NCBI RefSeq assembly: GCF_009829915.1
Contig: NZ_SZZW01000002.1
Location: 212,238-276,237 of the forward strand
Reading direction: 5' to 3'
Length of the DNA: 64,000 bases
Source: Pantoea sp. Nvir
GTDB taxonomy: Bacteria > Pseudomonadota > Gammaproteobacteria > Enterobacterales > Enterobacteriaceae
Shown piece by piece: positions 10,165 through 19,723 of the stretch. Positions within the stretch are counted from its first letter, which is position 1. Every line of letters starts with the position of its first letter. A program made the position numbers and the translations under genes. The notes under the pieces were generated by a model that did not search any database, was not told the origin of the DNA, and worked only from the letters and a program-made list of their open reading frames with translations.

Positions 10165-11646
10165 ATGGTGATGACCCAAACAGCCCAGGCATGTGATTTG
10201 GTAATATTCGGCGCCAAAGGCGATCTTGCACGTCGGAAACTATTACCTTCACTGTATCAGTTAGAAAAAGCAGGACATATCCACGAGGACACTCGTATTA
10301 TCGGTGTGGGACGTGCTGACTGGGACAAAGTAACCTACAGAAGAGTAGTCCGTGAATCTTTGGGCAAATTTATGGCAAAGAAGATTGACGAAGAGCTGTG
10401 GGATCAACTGAGCAAACGTCTTGACTTCTGTAACCTAGACATTAACGATATTGCTCATTTTCAAAAATTGAGCAAGATGCTTAACCTGAAAAAACGTACT
10501 ACTATAAACTACTTAGCAATGCCGCCGAACACTTTTGGATCAATCTGTAAAGGTCTCGGTGCTGCTAAGATGAATACCAAACCGGCGCGTGTAGTAATGG
10601 AAAAGCCTCTTGGCAACTCGCTGAAAACCTCCAGAGAAATTAACGACGCTGTCGGTGAATTTTTCGAAGAAAATCAAGTATTCCGTATTGACCACTATCT
10701 TGGCAAAGAAACTGTGTTGAATTTGCTAGCGCTGCGTTTTGCTAACTCTATTTTTGTCAACAACTGGGATAACCGTACTATCGATCATGTACAGATCACT
10801 GTTGCAGAAGAGGTTGGGATTGAAGGCCGCTGGGGCTACTTTGATCAAGCTGGTCAGATGCGTGACATGATCCAGAATCATCTATTACAAATTCTTACTA
10901 TGATTGCTATGTCGCCACCTTCTGATCTCAGCGCAGACGCTATTCGCGACGAAAAAGTGAAAGTACTAAAATCACTTCGCCGAATCGACGAGACCAACGT
11001 GCGTGACAAAACTGTACGAGGACAGTATACTTCTGGATTTGTGCGTGGCAAAAAAGTACCGGGCTATCTGGAAGAAGAAGGATCGAATAAATTAAGCTCC
11101 ACTGAAACATTAGTTGCTATTCGTGTTGATATTGATAACTGGCGCTGGGCTGGTGTACCGTTCTATCTTCGTACTGGGAAGAGGTTACCAACTAAATGCT
11201 CTGAAGTTGTAGTATATTTTAAAAATCCAGAGATGAACCTGTTTAAGGACTCTTACTCTAATCTACCACAAAATAAGCTCACTATTCGCTTACAGCCGGA
11301 TGAAGGAGTGGATATTGAGATTCTTAACAAAGTACCAGGACTTGACCATAAGCATAAACTACAGACTACCAAGTTAGATTTGAGCTACTCTGAGACCTTT
11401 AATCAATCACACTTGGCCGATGCCTATGAACGGCTGCTACTGGAAATCATGCGTGGCATCCAGGCACTTTTTGTACGACGCGATGAGGTAGAAGCGGCAT
11501 GGACTTATATAGATTCTATTATCGAAGCCTGGAAAACTGACGGAGATTATTCCAAACCTTATCCGGCAGGTACTTGGGGACCAATCGCATCCGTAGAGAT
11601 GCTTACACGAGACGGTCGTTCATGGAACGAATGCGAAAAGAACTGA
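10165..11646 (+). CDS. zwf: Glucose-6-phosphate 1-dehydrogenase
   Basis: 493 residues. Zwf oxidises glucose-6-phosphate to 6-phosphogluconolactone with NADP, the entry to the oxidative pentose phosphate pathway and a main NADPH source. The dinucleotide-binding start IFGAKGDLARRK is at about 14-25, the active-site RIDHYLGKE at 174-182, and EKPLG at 146-150. ATG at 10165 has GGAGAAG upstream. It extends two codons beyond the E. coli start; a second ATG two codons downstream is possible. The neighbours edd and eda (Entner-Doudoroff) and hexR are missing, so the product presumably flows only into the pentose phosphate branch. Confidence 0.97.
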   Translation: MVMTQTAQACDLVIFGAKGDLARRKLLPSLYQLEKAGHIHEDTRIIGVGRADWDKVTYRRVVRESLGKFMAKKIDEELWDQLSKRLDFCNLDINDIAHFQKLSKMLNLKKRTTINYLAMPPNTFGSICKGLGAAKMNTKPARVVMEKPLGNSLKTSREINDAVGEFFEENQVFRIDHYLGKETVLNLLALRFANSIFVNNWDNRTIDHVQITVAEEVGIEGRWGYFDQAGQMRDMIQNHLLQILTMIAMSPPSDLSADAIRDEKVKVLKSLRRIDETNVRDKTVRGQYTSGFVRGKKVPGYLEEEGSNKLSSTETLVAIRVDIDNWRWAGVPFYLRTGKRLPTKCSEVVVYFKNPEMNLFKDSYSNLPQNKLTIRLQPDEGVDIEILNKVPGLDHKHKLQTTKLDLSYSETFNQSHLADAYERLLLEIMRGIQALFVRRDEVEAAWTYIDSIIEAWKTDGDYSKPYPAGTWGPIASVEMLTRDGRSWNECEKN

Positions 11647-12090
11647 AATTAGCTCTCAATGTGTTCTCTTTTTCTATACCGTTAAACAGTATCTTTTTAA
11701 CGATGTGCTATTGCCATATCACTGTATAAAGTTATTTATCACCTACCGACAATTTCTTAAAAAAGTTAATTAAATATATCTAATTATCAGGGGTACTTTC
11801 TGTAGAATTTATACAAACAACTACCTTAATCTTAGCGCAATAAGGGTACTGTTCTTAGAAAGATTTAGATATTATTAGACTAATTGTGTCTTGTAAGTGG
11901 TAGAGGGACTTCTGTTTTTTTTGCTAAAAGCAACGTCGGTATTGAAAACAGGAAAATCATCATCATTACTGAGCACAGTATTCACTAATCAGGCTACTTT
12001 TCTATGTGTGTTACACGGATTTTGCATATATTCTGTATTATAATAAGCATTATTTTATATCTATTTTATTTATGTATATTTCATATACAG

Positions 12091-12153
12091 TACATTAACA
12101 TTAATAAAACAGAACTAGAATATTGCTAGTTCTGTTTTATTAATGTTAATGTA
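12091..12153. repeat. Perfect inverted repeat, 28-bp arms and 7-nt loop
   Basis: The left arm (12091-12118, beginning TACATTAACATTAATAAAAC) is exactly complementary to the right arm (12126-12153), with the 7-base spacer AATATTG between them. It lies in eroded DNA about 450 bp after zwf. It would form a very stable hairpin on either strand. Complete arm identity implies either selection or recent formation. It could be a bidirectional terminator, a processed RNA structure, or a mutational product. Confidence 0.95.
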
Positions 12154-12210
12154 GATTAATAGCATCGTATGTCGTAGGTAGTCATCTTAAAACGTTAAAT
12201 AAATTTGAAG

Positions 12211-12244
12211 ATCTAAAATCTGGGTGTACCTCCAGTTTTAGATT
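12211..12244. repeat. Imperfect hairpin, 12-bp stem
   Basis: ATCTAAAA-(T)-CTGG pairs with CCAG-TTTTAGAT across the 8-base loop GTGTACCT, with a single bulged T. It lies 58 bp after the long inverted repeat. There is no T-run, so it is not an obvious terminator, and no gene is assigned. Confidence 0.7.
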
Positions 12245-12325
12245 ATGACTTAACACTTGATGACTGTATGTGATGTAATGACAGTACTTACTCTAAACGG
12301 TATTATAGTATAATCTTATTAAGCT

Positions 12326-12346
12326 GTGTATCTTTGAAAGATACAC
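12326..12346. repeat. 10-bp dyad GTGTATCTTT-G-AAAGATACAC
   Basis: A perfect dyad with a single central base lies in the spacer downstream of holE (which reads leftward). It could be a weak terminator for holE or a binding site; nothing more can be said. Confidence 0.7.
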
Positions 12347-12489
12347 CAAAAATGTCATAATAGCAGAATTAAAAAAACTAATTAATAATCGTCTTATTAC
12401 CTTTTGGAACTTGAATTTGCCCACACGATCACTTTGATAAAGTTAATACAAAATACCGTCATCGCATAATAATCTACACGTAGCATACT

Positions 12490-12720
12490 TTACTTCTTTT
12501 TGGATTTATAAGGTAAGCGCGAAAAATTCCGAGATGTTTGACGGTAGTACATTAGACGCTGGCAAAACCAATCACGGAGTTCGGTAGGCTGCTCGTTTTT
12601 AACCATCTCTGCCATAACTGACATTGCATAGCGTTCTTTAAACGCTACCCCCGCTGCGGCCAATTCAACTTTGATTTTATCTTTTTCTTCCTGAGGAAGC
12701 AGTGCTAAGTTTTTACTCAT
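12490..12720 (-). CDS. holE: DNA polymerase III subunit theta (HolE)
   Basis: 76 residues, the same length as E. coli HolE. Theta binds the epsilon proofreading subunit in the polymerase III core. The family signature is clear: KNLALL at the start, the invariant block [13 protein letters not shown] near 22-34, [10 protein letters not shown] near 48-57, and FSRLPYKSK at the end. ATG at 12720 has AGGAG upstream on the minus strand. Holding this non-essential subunit in a shrinking genome is mildly surprising. All its usual neighbours (exoX, ptrB, yobA, yebZ, yebY) are gone. Confidence 0.93.
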   Translation of the reverse strand: MSKNLALLPQEEKDKIKVELAAAGVAFKERYAMSVMAEMVKNEQPTELRDWFCQRLMYYRQTSRNFSRLPYKSKKK

Positions 12721-13403
12721 ACAAATCTCCTGAAATTAGGGAAGATTATTCATTCCTATGATTATCTGAATTAAAGACAAATAATAGTATTATTAATACT
12801 TACAGATTTAAATCATTGGCGTACATGTTCTCACATTTGCATCGTTGCTATGGTTACAAGAAAAGAGATATTACCAGAAGTTATGGTGCACTACTATCGT
12901 GCTAAAACTAATCAGTTAAGATTGTACGTACTGGCGTATATGCTCATCTGGAATTTTTATAAAAGGCTAATAAATCAATTCCTACTTACTGGCGTTTTGT
13001 TTGCGCCTAGCGGAAAGTCATCTCAAATTATTTATTCTTATAATTCCTTTTCACTAATTAACTGATTATATTATTTTTTAGTGAAAAAATAATTCTCTGT
13101 AAATAGGATTATTATTTTCTATAGCTAGGTGCTAGAATAGCATATTATTAATCTTAGCAATTTTGAAATCGGCAAAACATAGAACAGACAGGCGTGTAGT
13201 TGTGATGAGTATAGATAGAAGCAGTCTATTATTTTCGTAGGACCAGATGATAAGTCTGTAGCAATTGCCTGGTGTATTTTACGTTGTATGAAATCACCAC
13301 CTAACACTTCATTAGGACTACATAATCTGGCTCTTATAGAAGAGCTCCTCACCTTATTGACCGTTTACTGGAATTTTTTTAAAAAATAATCTAGATTTAG
13401 ATG
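12721..13403. other. Gene-free spacer between holE and sdsR
   Basis: 683 bp. yobA, yebZ and yebY stand here in relatives, and none is recognisable. Two short open frames (12850-13065 on plus, 13125-13352 on minus) show no conserved content and look accidental. The minus strand just left of sdsR could carry the antisense RNA (SraC/RyeA) known in relatives, but its ends cannot be read from sequence. Confidence 0.5.
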
Positions 13404-13503
13404 ATAAAGTAAAATCACATACATTAATGCCAACTTTAGCATACGGCTCTCAAAGAGCCATTTCCTTGGACCGAATACAGGACTCGTGTTCGGTCTTTTT
13501 TTT
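13404..13503 (+). ncRNA. sdsR: SdsR (RyeB) small regulatory RNA
   Basis: About 100 nt. In order from the 5' side, it shows ATTAATGCCAACTTTAGC (13423-13440), the first hairpin ACGGCTCTCAAAGAGCCATT (13443-13462), and the terminator stem GGACCGAATAC...GTGTTCGGTC followed by nine Ts (13468-13503). This matches enterobacterial SdsR in sequence, order and spacing. SdsR is an abundant Hfq-dependent RNA made in stationary phase under sigma-S; it represses porin and mismatch-repair mRNAs, among others. The start is set by analogy; CTAGATT (13391-13397) could be its -10 element. Location between holE and proQ agrees with relatives, although the flanking protein genes are lost. Confidence 0.88.
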
Positions 13504-15770
13504 AAATTGTGTTTTAAATTTTCTAAGCCTAATTTATTGAAAATAAATTCTTCTGATAAAAAATATATTATATAATCGTGGTGTATAGGAAATAAAAATT
13601 CGTCACGCTAAGTAGTCCTTACATAAAACATAAATCCTCTGTTCATTTAATTTACATTTTTATTTCTTATAGCAAGTAGAAATAGTGATTCACAGAAAAA
13701 CTGGAAAACTACTCTGATTAAAATTAAAGTAAAGCGCTACATCCATCCGTCCATATCATCAATCAAAAAGTAATTTCCTTATTTGGTTTTGTTTGGTCGT
13801 ACCGGCACTACCGGCACTACCAGCAATACAGCTGGAGCCTTACGTTGGTACTACACCATATCTACCCGGCTTATGGCAAGCTCGTTGTTTTTTATTCTGC
13901 AAATAAGGTGTGTAATTATAATATAATGTACGGCATAGGCGTAGAATTCTACTATATATTTTACTAGATAAAAACACGAGAAAATATCTAAGTGTTAAAA
14001 CTGCATCTAACAACATGAATTTACATCCTCTTTTCTCATTACACTATATCCTTAAAGTATATACCTCTTAATTTATTAAACATTTGATTCCTTTACGAAA
14101 GAGATAGACATGAAGAATTTTTTAAATATGTGCTGAATACTTATTTAGAGAATTTAGAGAAGTGGGCTATAGAACGAAGGTTCTATTCTTTAGTGACAAC
14201 CATTAGATAATAATTTACCTAACAGGGAGGAGGCCTATCAACCTAATTATTTTTCAATAAGCTGCTTAGTAGTTTAGTAAATAAAAATTTTATTCTCTCT
14301 AGAGTATTCTCTATTGTACTCGCTGACCAGCTTCTACTAATGAAGCTTTTGCATTGTTATTCGTGCCCACATTTATTAGAGTTTTTACAACCCTATACTG
14401 TAAAAAAGATTCGTGTACGAATATTGGATTCGCGAAAAGGCATAAACCTAGAACTAAATTGCCTCTGGTAGAAAAAACCAGACTGACAGCATCAATTAAA
14501 GCATAGAGATGTAAGGCAATAACTATTTTGGATTAAGGTTTTTATCGAACTATGTAGAAAAGGAAGCAACTTGAGTTATCTGCTCTAATGTTAGTGAATA
14601 ATGTTCATCATTTATTAAATCATGCTGTATTACTTGACTTCATCTCTTAACAATAATATTTGCATTTATAAAACGAATGCTGAAGTCATATTTTGAATTA
14701 TCAAAAAAGTACCTATGTTTCCGGATAGTGTGGTTATCTGATGGTAGTATGAGGATACTGTACCTTAGGCAACAACAACACCATATTTGATATTAAACAA
14801 GGAGGCAAATGAGTATGATTTCATATATATTACATATACAGTCAGGGAAAAAGTGTCTCTAATGTCGGATAACGCTGACAACGTGCGTAATATAATAGTT
14901 AACTCATAAAGTAAATTTTCTGAGAATGACAGTAGCTTTTAACTAGATAAGTGTAATTGTGATCAGTATGCAGTCATCACCTCATGGCGTAAAACTTTAT
15001 TAAACTCTTGGTGGTCTCCTCATAGGGCCTTTGTTAGATACATGAAAATTAATGTTATAGTCACAACGAGATGATCTTGATCTACCATATGGTTTTAAAA
15101 ATATTTGGTGCTAATTTTAATAGATAGATGGTTAAATTATACTGTCAATATTATTATTTAAATAATGAACAAGACTTCCCTTGTGTGTTGCTTTGAATCT
15201 TGATATAGCAGCCTTCCTTAGAGGAGAAACATTATTATTTGCCGAGCTGATAGGCAATTTCAGTGTGCTATTATATGAATGCTTCAATAGTGTTAATTGG
15301 GAGCATAGTTCTTACCTGATAACTACAGATAAAACGCTGGCATGAGAACCGTTTTAATAAGACAAAACTCTTGTGTCTTTATTCTAGTATATAAAGGGGT
15401 TTACGGCACGATGCCATGAAAAACAATACGGAAGAAGAAACAAAAGAGTGCATATATTCCCTGAGCACATTGATTACAAGTGCACTAGTAACAACGAAAT
15501 CTTTATTTCTTAGACACTAAACAGCGCGGCAATCGGTATATACTAAGAATAATCAACAGAACAGTGTTTAACGCTTCTACAGAAGAATAAAGCTGAGCTA
15601 TTGGAAATGATTGATAACTTTACGACATACTATGAACAGAGAAAATTAAGAATTTCTATAGATGGGGCGCATCTAATAAATTGAATTACATGCTGATTAT
15701 AGATATTGTCATCATAATGTTGCCTGCTTATTCTTGCTATTTGGCAATCCCGTTGTAATCAGGAAATTTC
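13504..15770. other. 2.3-kb eroded region between sdsR and proQ
   Basis: No intact gene. Relatives have pphA, rsmF, yebT, yebS and msrC here, and I could not match any of them with confidence. One GC-richer island at 13797-13870 contains a 9-base unit ACCGGCACT twice in tandem, followed by a related third copy. Otherwise the stretch is AT-rich and broken by stops in all frames. Confidence 0.6.
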
Positions 15771-16415
15771 ATGGAAAATCAACCTAAGTTGAAAAGCAGT
15801 AAAGAAGTGATCGCATTTCTAGCGGAATATTTTCCAAATTGTTTTAGCGTAGAAGGTGAAGCACGTCCGCTTAAAATTGGCATATTTCAGGATTTAATAG
15901 AACGTGTAGCAGGTAAAATAGGTGTGAGCCGAACGCAATTACGTTCCGCTCTACGTCTATATACTTCTAGTTGGCGTTATCTCTACAGTATTAAAATAGG
16001 TGCGGTGCGCGTCGATCTCGACGGTAACGCTTGCTGCACGTTAGAGGAACAACATGTGCATCATGCACGTCAGCAATTGAAAGAAGCGAAAGCGCGTGCT
16101 CAGGCTTATCGAGCGCAGCAGAAAGTCTCTAAAAAAAGAGAATTAGGTTCAGATAAAGATGAACTGTATCATCGGAATAGGTATGTCAAGTGTAATAAGG
16201 CACAGCCTCAAGTGGGAGAAACTTCCTTACATCCAGCGGTACAACTAAAATCCATTACCAATACTGCGACTTTGAAACCTGGCCAAAAGATTAAAGTTAA
16301 AGCAGGTAAAAATGCTATAGATGCTACCGTTCTTGAAGTTTCAAAAGATGGTATTCGGGTTCAGCTAATTTCTGGCATGGCAATGATTGTACGTGCAAAA
16401 CATTTACAGTTTTAA
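15771..16415 (+). CDS. proQ: RNA chaperone ProQ
   Basis: 214 residues against 232 in E. coli. ProQ binds structured small RNAs and mRNA 3' ends. The N-terminal FinO-like RNA-binding domain (about 1-115, with [14 protein letters not shown] and [18 protein letters not shown]) and the C-terminal Tudor-like domain (about 160-214, ending [10 protein letters not shown]) are both well conserved. The linker between them is shortened and less basic. ATG at 15771 has AGGAA upstream. prc follows in relatives; here it begins 8 bp after the stop but is wrecked. Retention next to a retained small RNA suggests that post-transcriptional regulation still matters. Confidence 0.95.
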   Translation: MENQPKLKSSKEVIAFLAEYFPNCFSVEGEARPLKIGIFQDLIERVAGKIGVSRTQLRSALRLYTSSWRYLYSIKIGAVRVDLDGNACCTLEEQHVHHARQQLKEAKARAQAYRAQQKVSKKRELGSDKDELYHRNRYVKCNKAQPQVGETSLHPAVQLKSITNTATLKPGQKIKVKAGKNAIDATVLEVSKDGIRVQLISGMAMIVRAKHLQF

Positions 16416-16423
16416 AATGATAA

Positions 16424-17023
16424 ATGCTGAACATTATTTTGAGCATTTTGCTAAAAGTCAGTATTATTTCAGGCCTATTATTATCAGATCCTTCCTTAGG
16501 CACGGAGAACATTATTACTAGTGTCGATAAGATATCCAAGATTTATGAAGATACAAAAAATTTTATCGTCAGCGACTGTGTAACCTACAGATTAACTCAA
16601 TTTCACTATCTTAGGTTTAATCTAGATCAATCTTTTCAGCTAAAATTTTAGATCGCTATTTGAAAATGTTTAACCGTCACTATAACGTATTAGTCGCATC
16701 GGATATAGCACAGTTCGCCGATAAAAAAACAATGCTAGGAGACACACTACATAGTGGTAAACTAAGCGTTTTTTATGATCTTTATAATCTGGCGCAAAAA
16801 CGTCGTTTTAAGAGTTATAAGTATGCACTTGAGATACTGAGTCACCCAATGCATTTTACCGATAACGATACTCTTGATATAGATCGTACTAAAGAACCTT
16901 GGCCAAAGAATCAGGATGAGCTGAACACTCTGAGGAATGCAAAGATAAAGTGTGATGAGCTTATCTTAAAGCTAATTAGTTAAAGATAATAAAGATATCC
17001 GTAATATGCTTATCAAACGCTAC
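16424..17023 (+). pseudogene. prc: prc (tail-specific protease) remnant, frameshifted and truncated
   Basis: Three successive pieces align with the first roughly 210 residues of Prc. The first (16424-about 16640) includes the YRLTQFHYLRFNLDQSF stretch. A frameshift near 16640 leads into a second (about 16640-16980) with NVLVASDIAQFADKKT, VFYDLYNLAQKRRFKSY and LDIDRTKEPWPKNQDEL. Another shift near 16981 leads to DNKDIRNMLIKRY (16985-17023). The PDZ and protease domains (about 470 residues) are deleted. Prc is a periplasmic processing protease; its loss would change the turnover of its substrates, such as murein hydrolases. The position after proQ matches relatives. Confidence 0.92.
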
Positions 17024-17203
17024 TGATCTGGTGCAATTGGTTAAAATATAGAGCACGTCTGCTCTACCATTATTAGATGAGAAAATACAGAGTATAAAAG
17101 CACCTCTATACCGTGCGTTTTATTGATTGAATGATGGTGTAATGACCCTAGGATATATATCATACGTAGTCAGTCCATGAATAACTGAGGATGATAAATT
17201 TTT

Positions 17204-18106
17204 ATGATGCGTATTGCTCTTTTACTGTTGACCAACTTAGCTGTAATGTTAGTCTTTGGGGTAATTCTTAGCCTCACGGGAATTCAGTCAAGCAGTGTTC
17301 AGAATTTGATGATTATGGCAGGATTGTTTGGTTTTGGCGGGGCATTTATTTCATTACTACTATCAAAGTGGATAGCATTACGTTCGGTCGATGGTGAGGT
17401 TATTAAACAACCCCGTGATGAAACGGAGTGTTGGCTAATGAATACTATAGGCAATCAGGCGCAGCAGGCAGGCATAGCAATGCCTCAGGTAGCTATCTAC
17501 CACGCACCAGATATCAATGCCTTTGCGACCGGTGCACGCCGTGACTCTTCATTGGTAGCAGTTTCTACTGGTCTGCTTCAGCATATGAGTCGTGACGAAG
17601 CTGAAGCGGTACTGGCGCACGAAATTTCACATATTAATAATGGCGACATGGTTACTATGACATTAGTGCAAGGTATCATGAATACATTTGTGATTTTTAT
17701 ATCTCGTATTATCGCGCACGTAGCATCAGGATTTTTTTCTGGTAGCCGTGATGATGAAGAAAGTAGTAATAGTAATACACTAGTTTATTTTACTGTGTCT
17801 ACAGTGTTGGAGTTGGTGTTTGGTGTTCTGGCCAGTATCATAACCATGTGGTTTTCACGTCATCGTGAGTTCCACGCTGATGCAGGTTCGGCTAGGATAG
17901 TGGGACGTGAGAAGATGATTGCTGCCCTGCAGCGATTAAAAACTAGCTATGAACCTCAAGAACCGAGTAGCATGATAGCCTTCTGTATCAATGGAAAAGG
18001 GCTCAACTCATTGAGCGAAATATTTATGTCACATCCCCCTCTCGATAAACGTATTGAGGCATTACGTAGTGGCAAGTACGTACATAAGCAATGCAATCAG
18101 CGTTAA
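17204..18106 (+). CDS. htpX: Membrane zinc protease HtpX
   Basis: 300 residues (E. coli 293). HtpX is an inner-membrane M48 metalloprotease that degrades misfolded membrane proteins alongside FtsH. Membrane segments lie at about 4-26 and 34-54 and again around 157-177 and 194-215; the zinc motif HEISH is at 139-143 and the third ligand region REFHADAG near 221. ATG at 17204 has GAGGAT upstream. It follows the prc remnant as in relatives. The gene is intact, so this protease is kept although Prc is lost. Confidence 0.96.
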   Translation: MMRIALLLLTNLAVMLVFGVILSLTGIQSSSVQNLMIMAGLFGFGGAFISLLLSKWIALRSVDGEVIKQPRDETECWLMNTIGNQAQQAGIAMPQVAIYHAPDINAFATGARRDSSLVAVSTGLLQHMSRDEAEAVLAHEISHINNGDMVTMTLVQGIMNTFVIFISRIIAHVASGFFSGSRDDEESSNSNTLVYFTVSTVLELVFGVLASIITMWFSRHREFHADAGSARIVGREKMIAALQRLKTSYEPQEPSSMIAFCINGKGLNSLSEIFMSHPPLDKRIEALRSGKYVHKQCNQR

Positions 18107-18862
18107 AGCATTGCGTATACAAAATTAATTGAGATTATATGTTCTGCACCTGCGAACATAGCTCAAGTGTTTTGTGAACAGATCAAAAGCAGTGCAGTCC
18201 TCGCCCATCAGCGCTGATCTTTTGTTGTGCCTCAAGCTAGTTCTTATCCAGCTTCATCATGCATCTTAACCGAAGTAAAACATTACGGCAACATGGTGTT
18301 TAAAACTTGAGACATTAAAAAATCTGTTCGCATGTGTAAATGCATTACAACATATATTTTTTATAAATATGTGCTTGTAATATAAACAGAGTGTAGTGAA
18401 GGTTTCACAGTATAAAATTGAGTCAGCTGCGTATTATTGGAAGTAACCGATACTGCTATGACTTGTTTATTAAAAGTGCATAAAGACAGTCCTAAAAATG
18501 ACCATTACTATAAGCTTATGGTTACTACAAGCTTATGGATTGCATATAAAGAATAGTGTTTACAGATTTTATGGGTTGCAATCAACTTGCATGAGTTAAA
18601 TTCGCAAAAAGGAAGAGCTCTCAGTACCCTACATCTAGTTATAAAAGTCAGCAACGCGTCCGGGATAATTCTAGCAGGGTGACGGTCTTGTCTTGTATGG
18701 TGATCTACGTGTGAATATCCTCCCCGGGTGCGGGTGACTGCGTCTTTTTACGATGTGGCAGCTCACTACTTTATGAAGCGGAAAATTAGTAATAGAAGCA
18801 TAACAAATAATACCGAATAAAGAGTGATATCCATCTAACAGGACTCTCGCGCAGTTGGGAAA
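18107..18862. other. Eroded spacer htpX-manZ
   Basis: 756 bp. Relatives hold kdgR, mgrB, cspC, rlmA, mntP and yobD here, and none is recognisable. It contains a GC-rich structured element at 18646-18739 (separate entry), a direct repeat AAGCTTATGG (18512 and 18531), and a weak hairpin of AGATCA with TGATCT near 18180-18221 that might end htpX transcription. Confidence 0.55.
18646..18739. ncRNA. Unidentified structured GC-rich element
   Basis: A long-range stem can be drawn between AGTCA..CGC..CCGGGATA on the left (18646-18665) and TAT..CCCGG..GCG..TGACT on the right (18716-18739), enclosing about 50 bases. It is much richer in GC than the surrounding decayed DNA. On the plus strand CGTCTTTTT follows; on the minus strand it lies where the leader of mntP would be in relatives. 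I could not match it to the yybP-ykoY manganese riboswitch or another RNA family, so strand and function are open. Confidence 0.4.
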
Positions 18863-19720
18863 CTACAAACCGAGTAGGCCTATCCAATAACCGAAGATAC
18901 TAATCACAAAAAATCCGGCAATAATCAACAACGAGTTCACCTTACGACGCAGTAGCCACATACATCCTAAGGTAAGCAGCAGTGGCACAACACCTGGCAT
19001 CAGTTGATCGAGGATGGATTGTATTGTAGTGACATTGATTTTCCCAGTTTGGTCGGCGACGCGTGATACCACCACAGGAATATTGATGTGCGTCCACTTA
19101 TTAACCAATGCACCCATCACAAATAATCCGAGAATTGAAGCGCCCTCTGTCAGTTTTTGCAAAAAACCGCCACTCATATCACTGACGATATTAATCCCCT
19201 TACGATAGCCATAAGTTAAACCGTAGTAGCGGGTGAGCAGACGCACCAGGTTAAATAAAATAAAGAATAATAGAGGGCCTAGCAGGCTACCTCTCATGGC
19301 AATTCCTGCGCCCAGAGCAGCAAAAACTGGACGAACTGTTCCCCAGAAAATCGGGTCGCCGACACCAGCTAATGGTCCCATCAGGCCTACTTTAATGCTG
19401 TTAATAGCACTATCATCAATCTTGGCACCGTTTGCACACTGTTCCTCCATCGCCATCGTTACACCTAGTATCGGTGCGGCTGCATAAGGCTGTGTATTAA
19501 AGAACTCTAGGTGGCGTTTAATTGCCTGTTTTCGAGCCTCGTTATTTTCCGGGTAGAGACGGCGTATTACAGGCACTATTGAAAAACAGAAACCCAGCGC
19601 CTGCATACGTTCAAAATTCCAAGAACCTTGGAAAAGGTTAGACCGTAAAAATACGCTACGCATGTCATGAGAATTAAGTTTTTTATGTATTGTTGTTTTA
19701 TTAACCATGTTGTCATCCAC
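18863..19720 (-). CDS. manZ: Mannose PTS membrane component IID (ManZ)
   Basis: 285 residues, full length. ManZ is the IID half of the mannose-family PTS channel, which imports glucose, mannose and related sugars. Family blocks RSNLFQGSWNFERMQALGF (about 26-44), GLMGPLAGVGDPIFWGT (about 128-144) and the C-terminal membrane segments are present. It lies 3 bp downstream of manY and is the last gene of manXYZ. No terminator with a T-run is visible after it. Intact. Confidence 0.96.
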   Translation of the reverse strand: MDDNMVNKTTIHKKLNSHDMRSVFLRSNLFQGSWNFERMQALGFCFSIVPVIRRLYPENNEARKQAIKRHLEFFNTQPYAAAPILGVTMAMEEQCANGAKIDDSAINSIKVGLMGPLAGVGDPIFWGTVRPVFAALGAGIAMRGSLLGPLLFFILFNLVRLLTRYYGLTYGYRKGINIVSDMSGGFLQKLTEGASILGLFVMGALVNKWTHINIPVVVSRVADQTGKINVTTIQSILDQLMPGVVPLLLTLGCMWLLRRKVNSLLIIAGFFVISIFGYWIGLLGL

Positions 19721-19723
19721 TCC

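Larger units (their letters stand above)
11647..12489. other. Gene-free spacer zwf-holE with several hairpins
   Basis: 843 bp without a protein gene. In relatives edd, eda, purT, ptrB and others occupy this interval; none is recognisable. It contains three clear inverted repeats (separate entries at 12091-12153, 12211-12244 and 12326-12346) clustered within 260 bp. Confidence 0.6.

Noticed and set aside
12850..13065. 71-codon open frame after holE
   Set aside because: No family resemblance, and it lies in eroded DNA; not supported as a gene.
13125..13352. 75-codon minus-strand frame left of sdsR
   Set aside because: No family resemblance. The region may be transcribed as an antisense RNA in relatives, but a protein is not supported.
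17030..17070. tRNA-like string GGTGCAATTGGTTAAAATATAGAGCA
   Set aside because: No acceptor stem, anticodon arm or T-loop can be folded; it follows the prc remnant and is probably its continuation.
18620..18760. Assignment as yybP-ykoY manganese riboswitch
   Set aside because: Position fits mntP, and CAAGACC and GGGGAG occur, but spacing and helix order do not match what I know of the core. Kept as unidentified.
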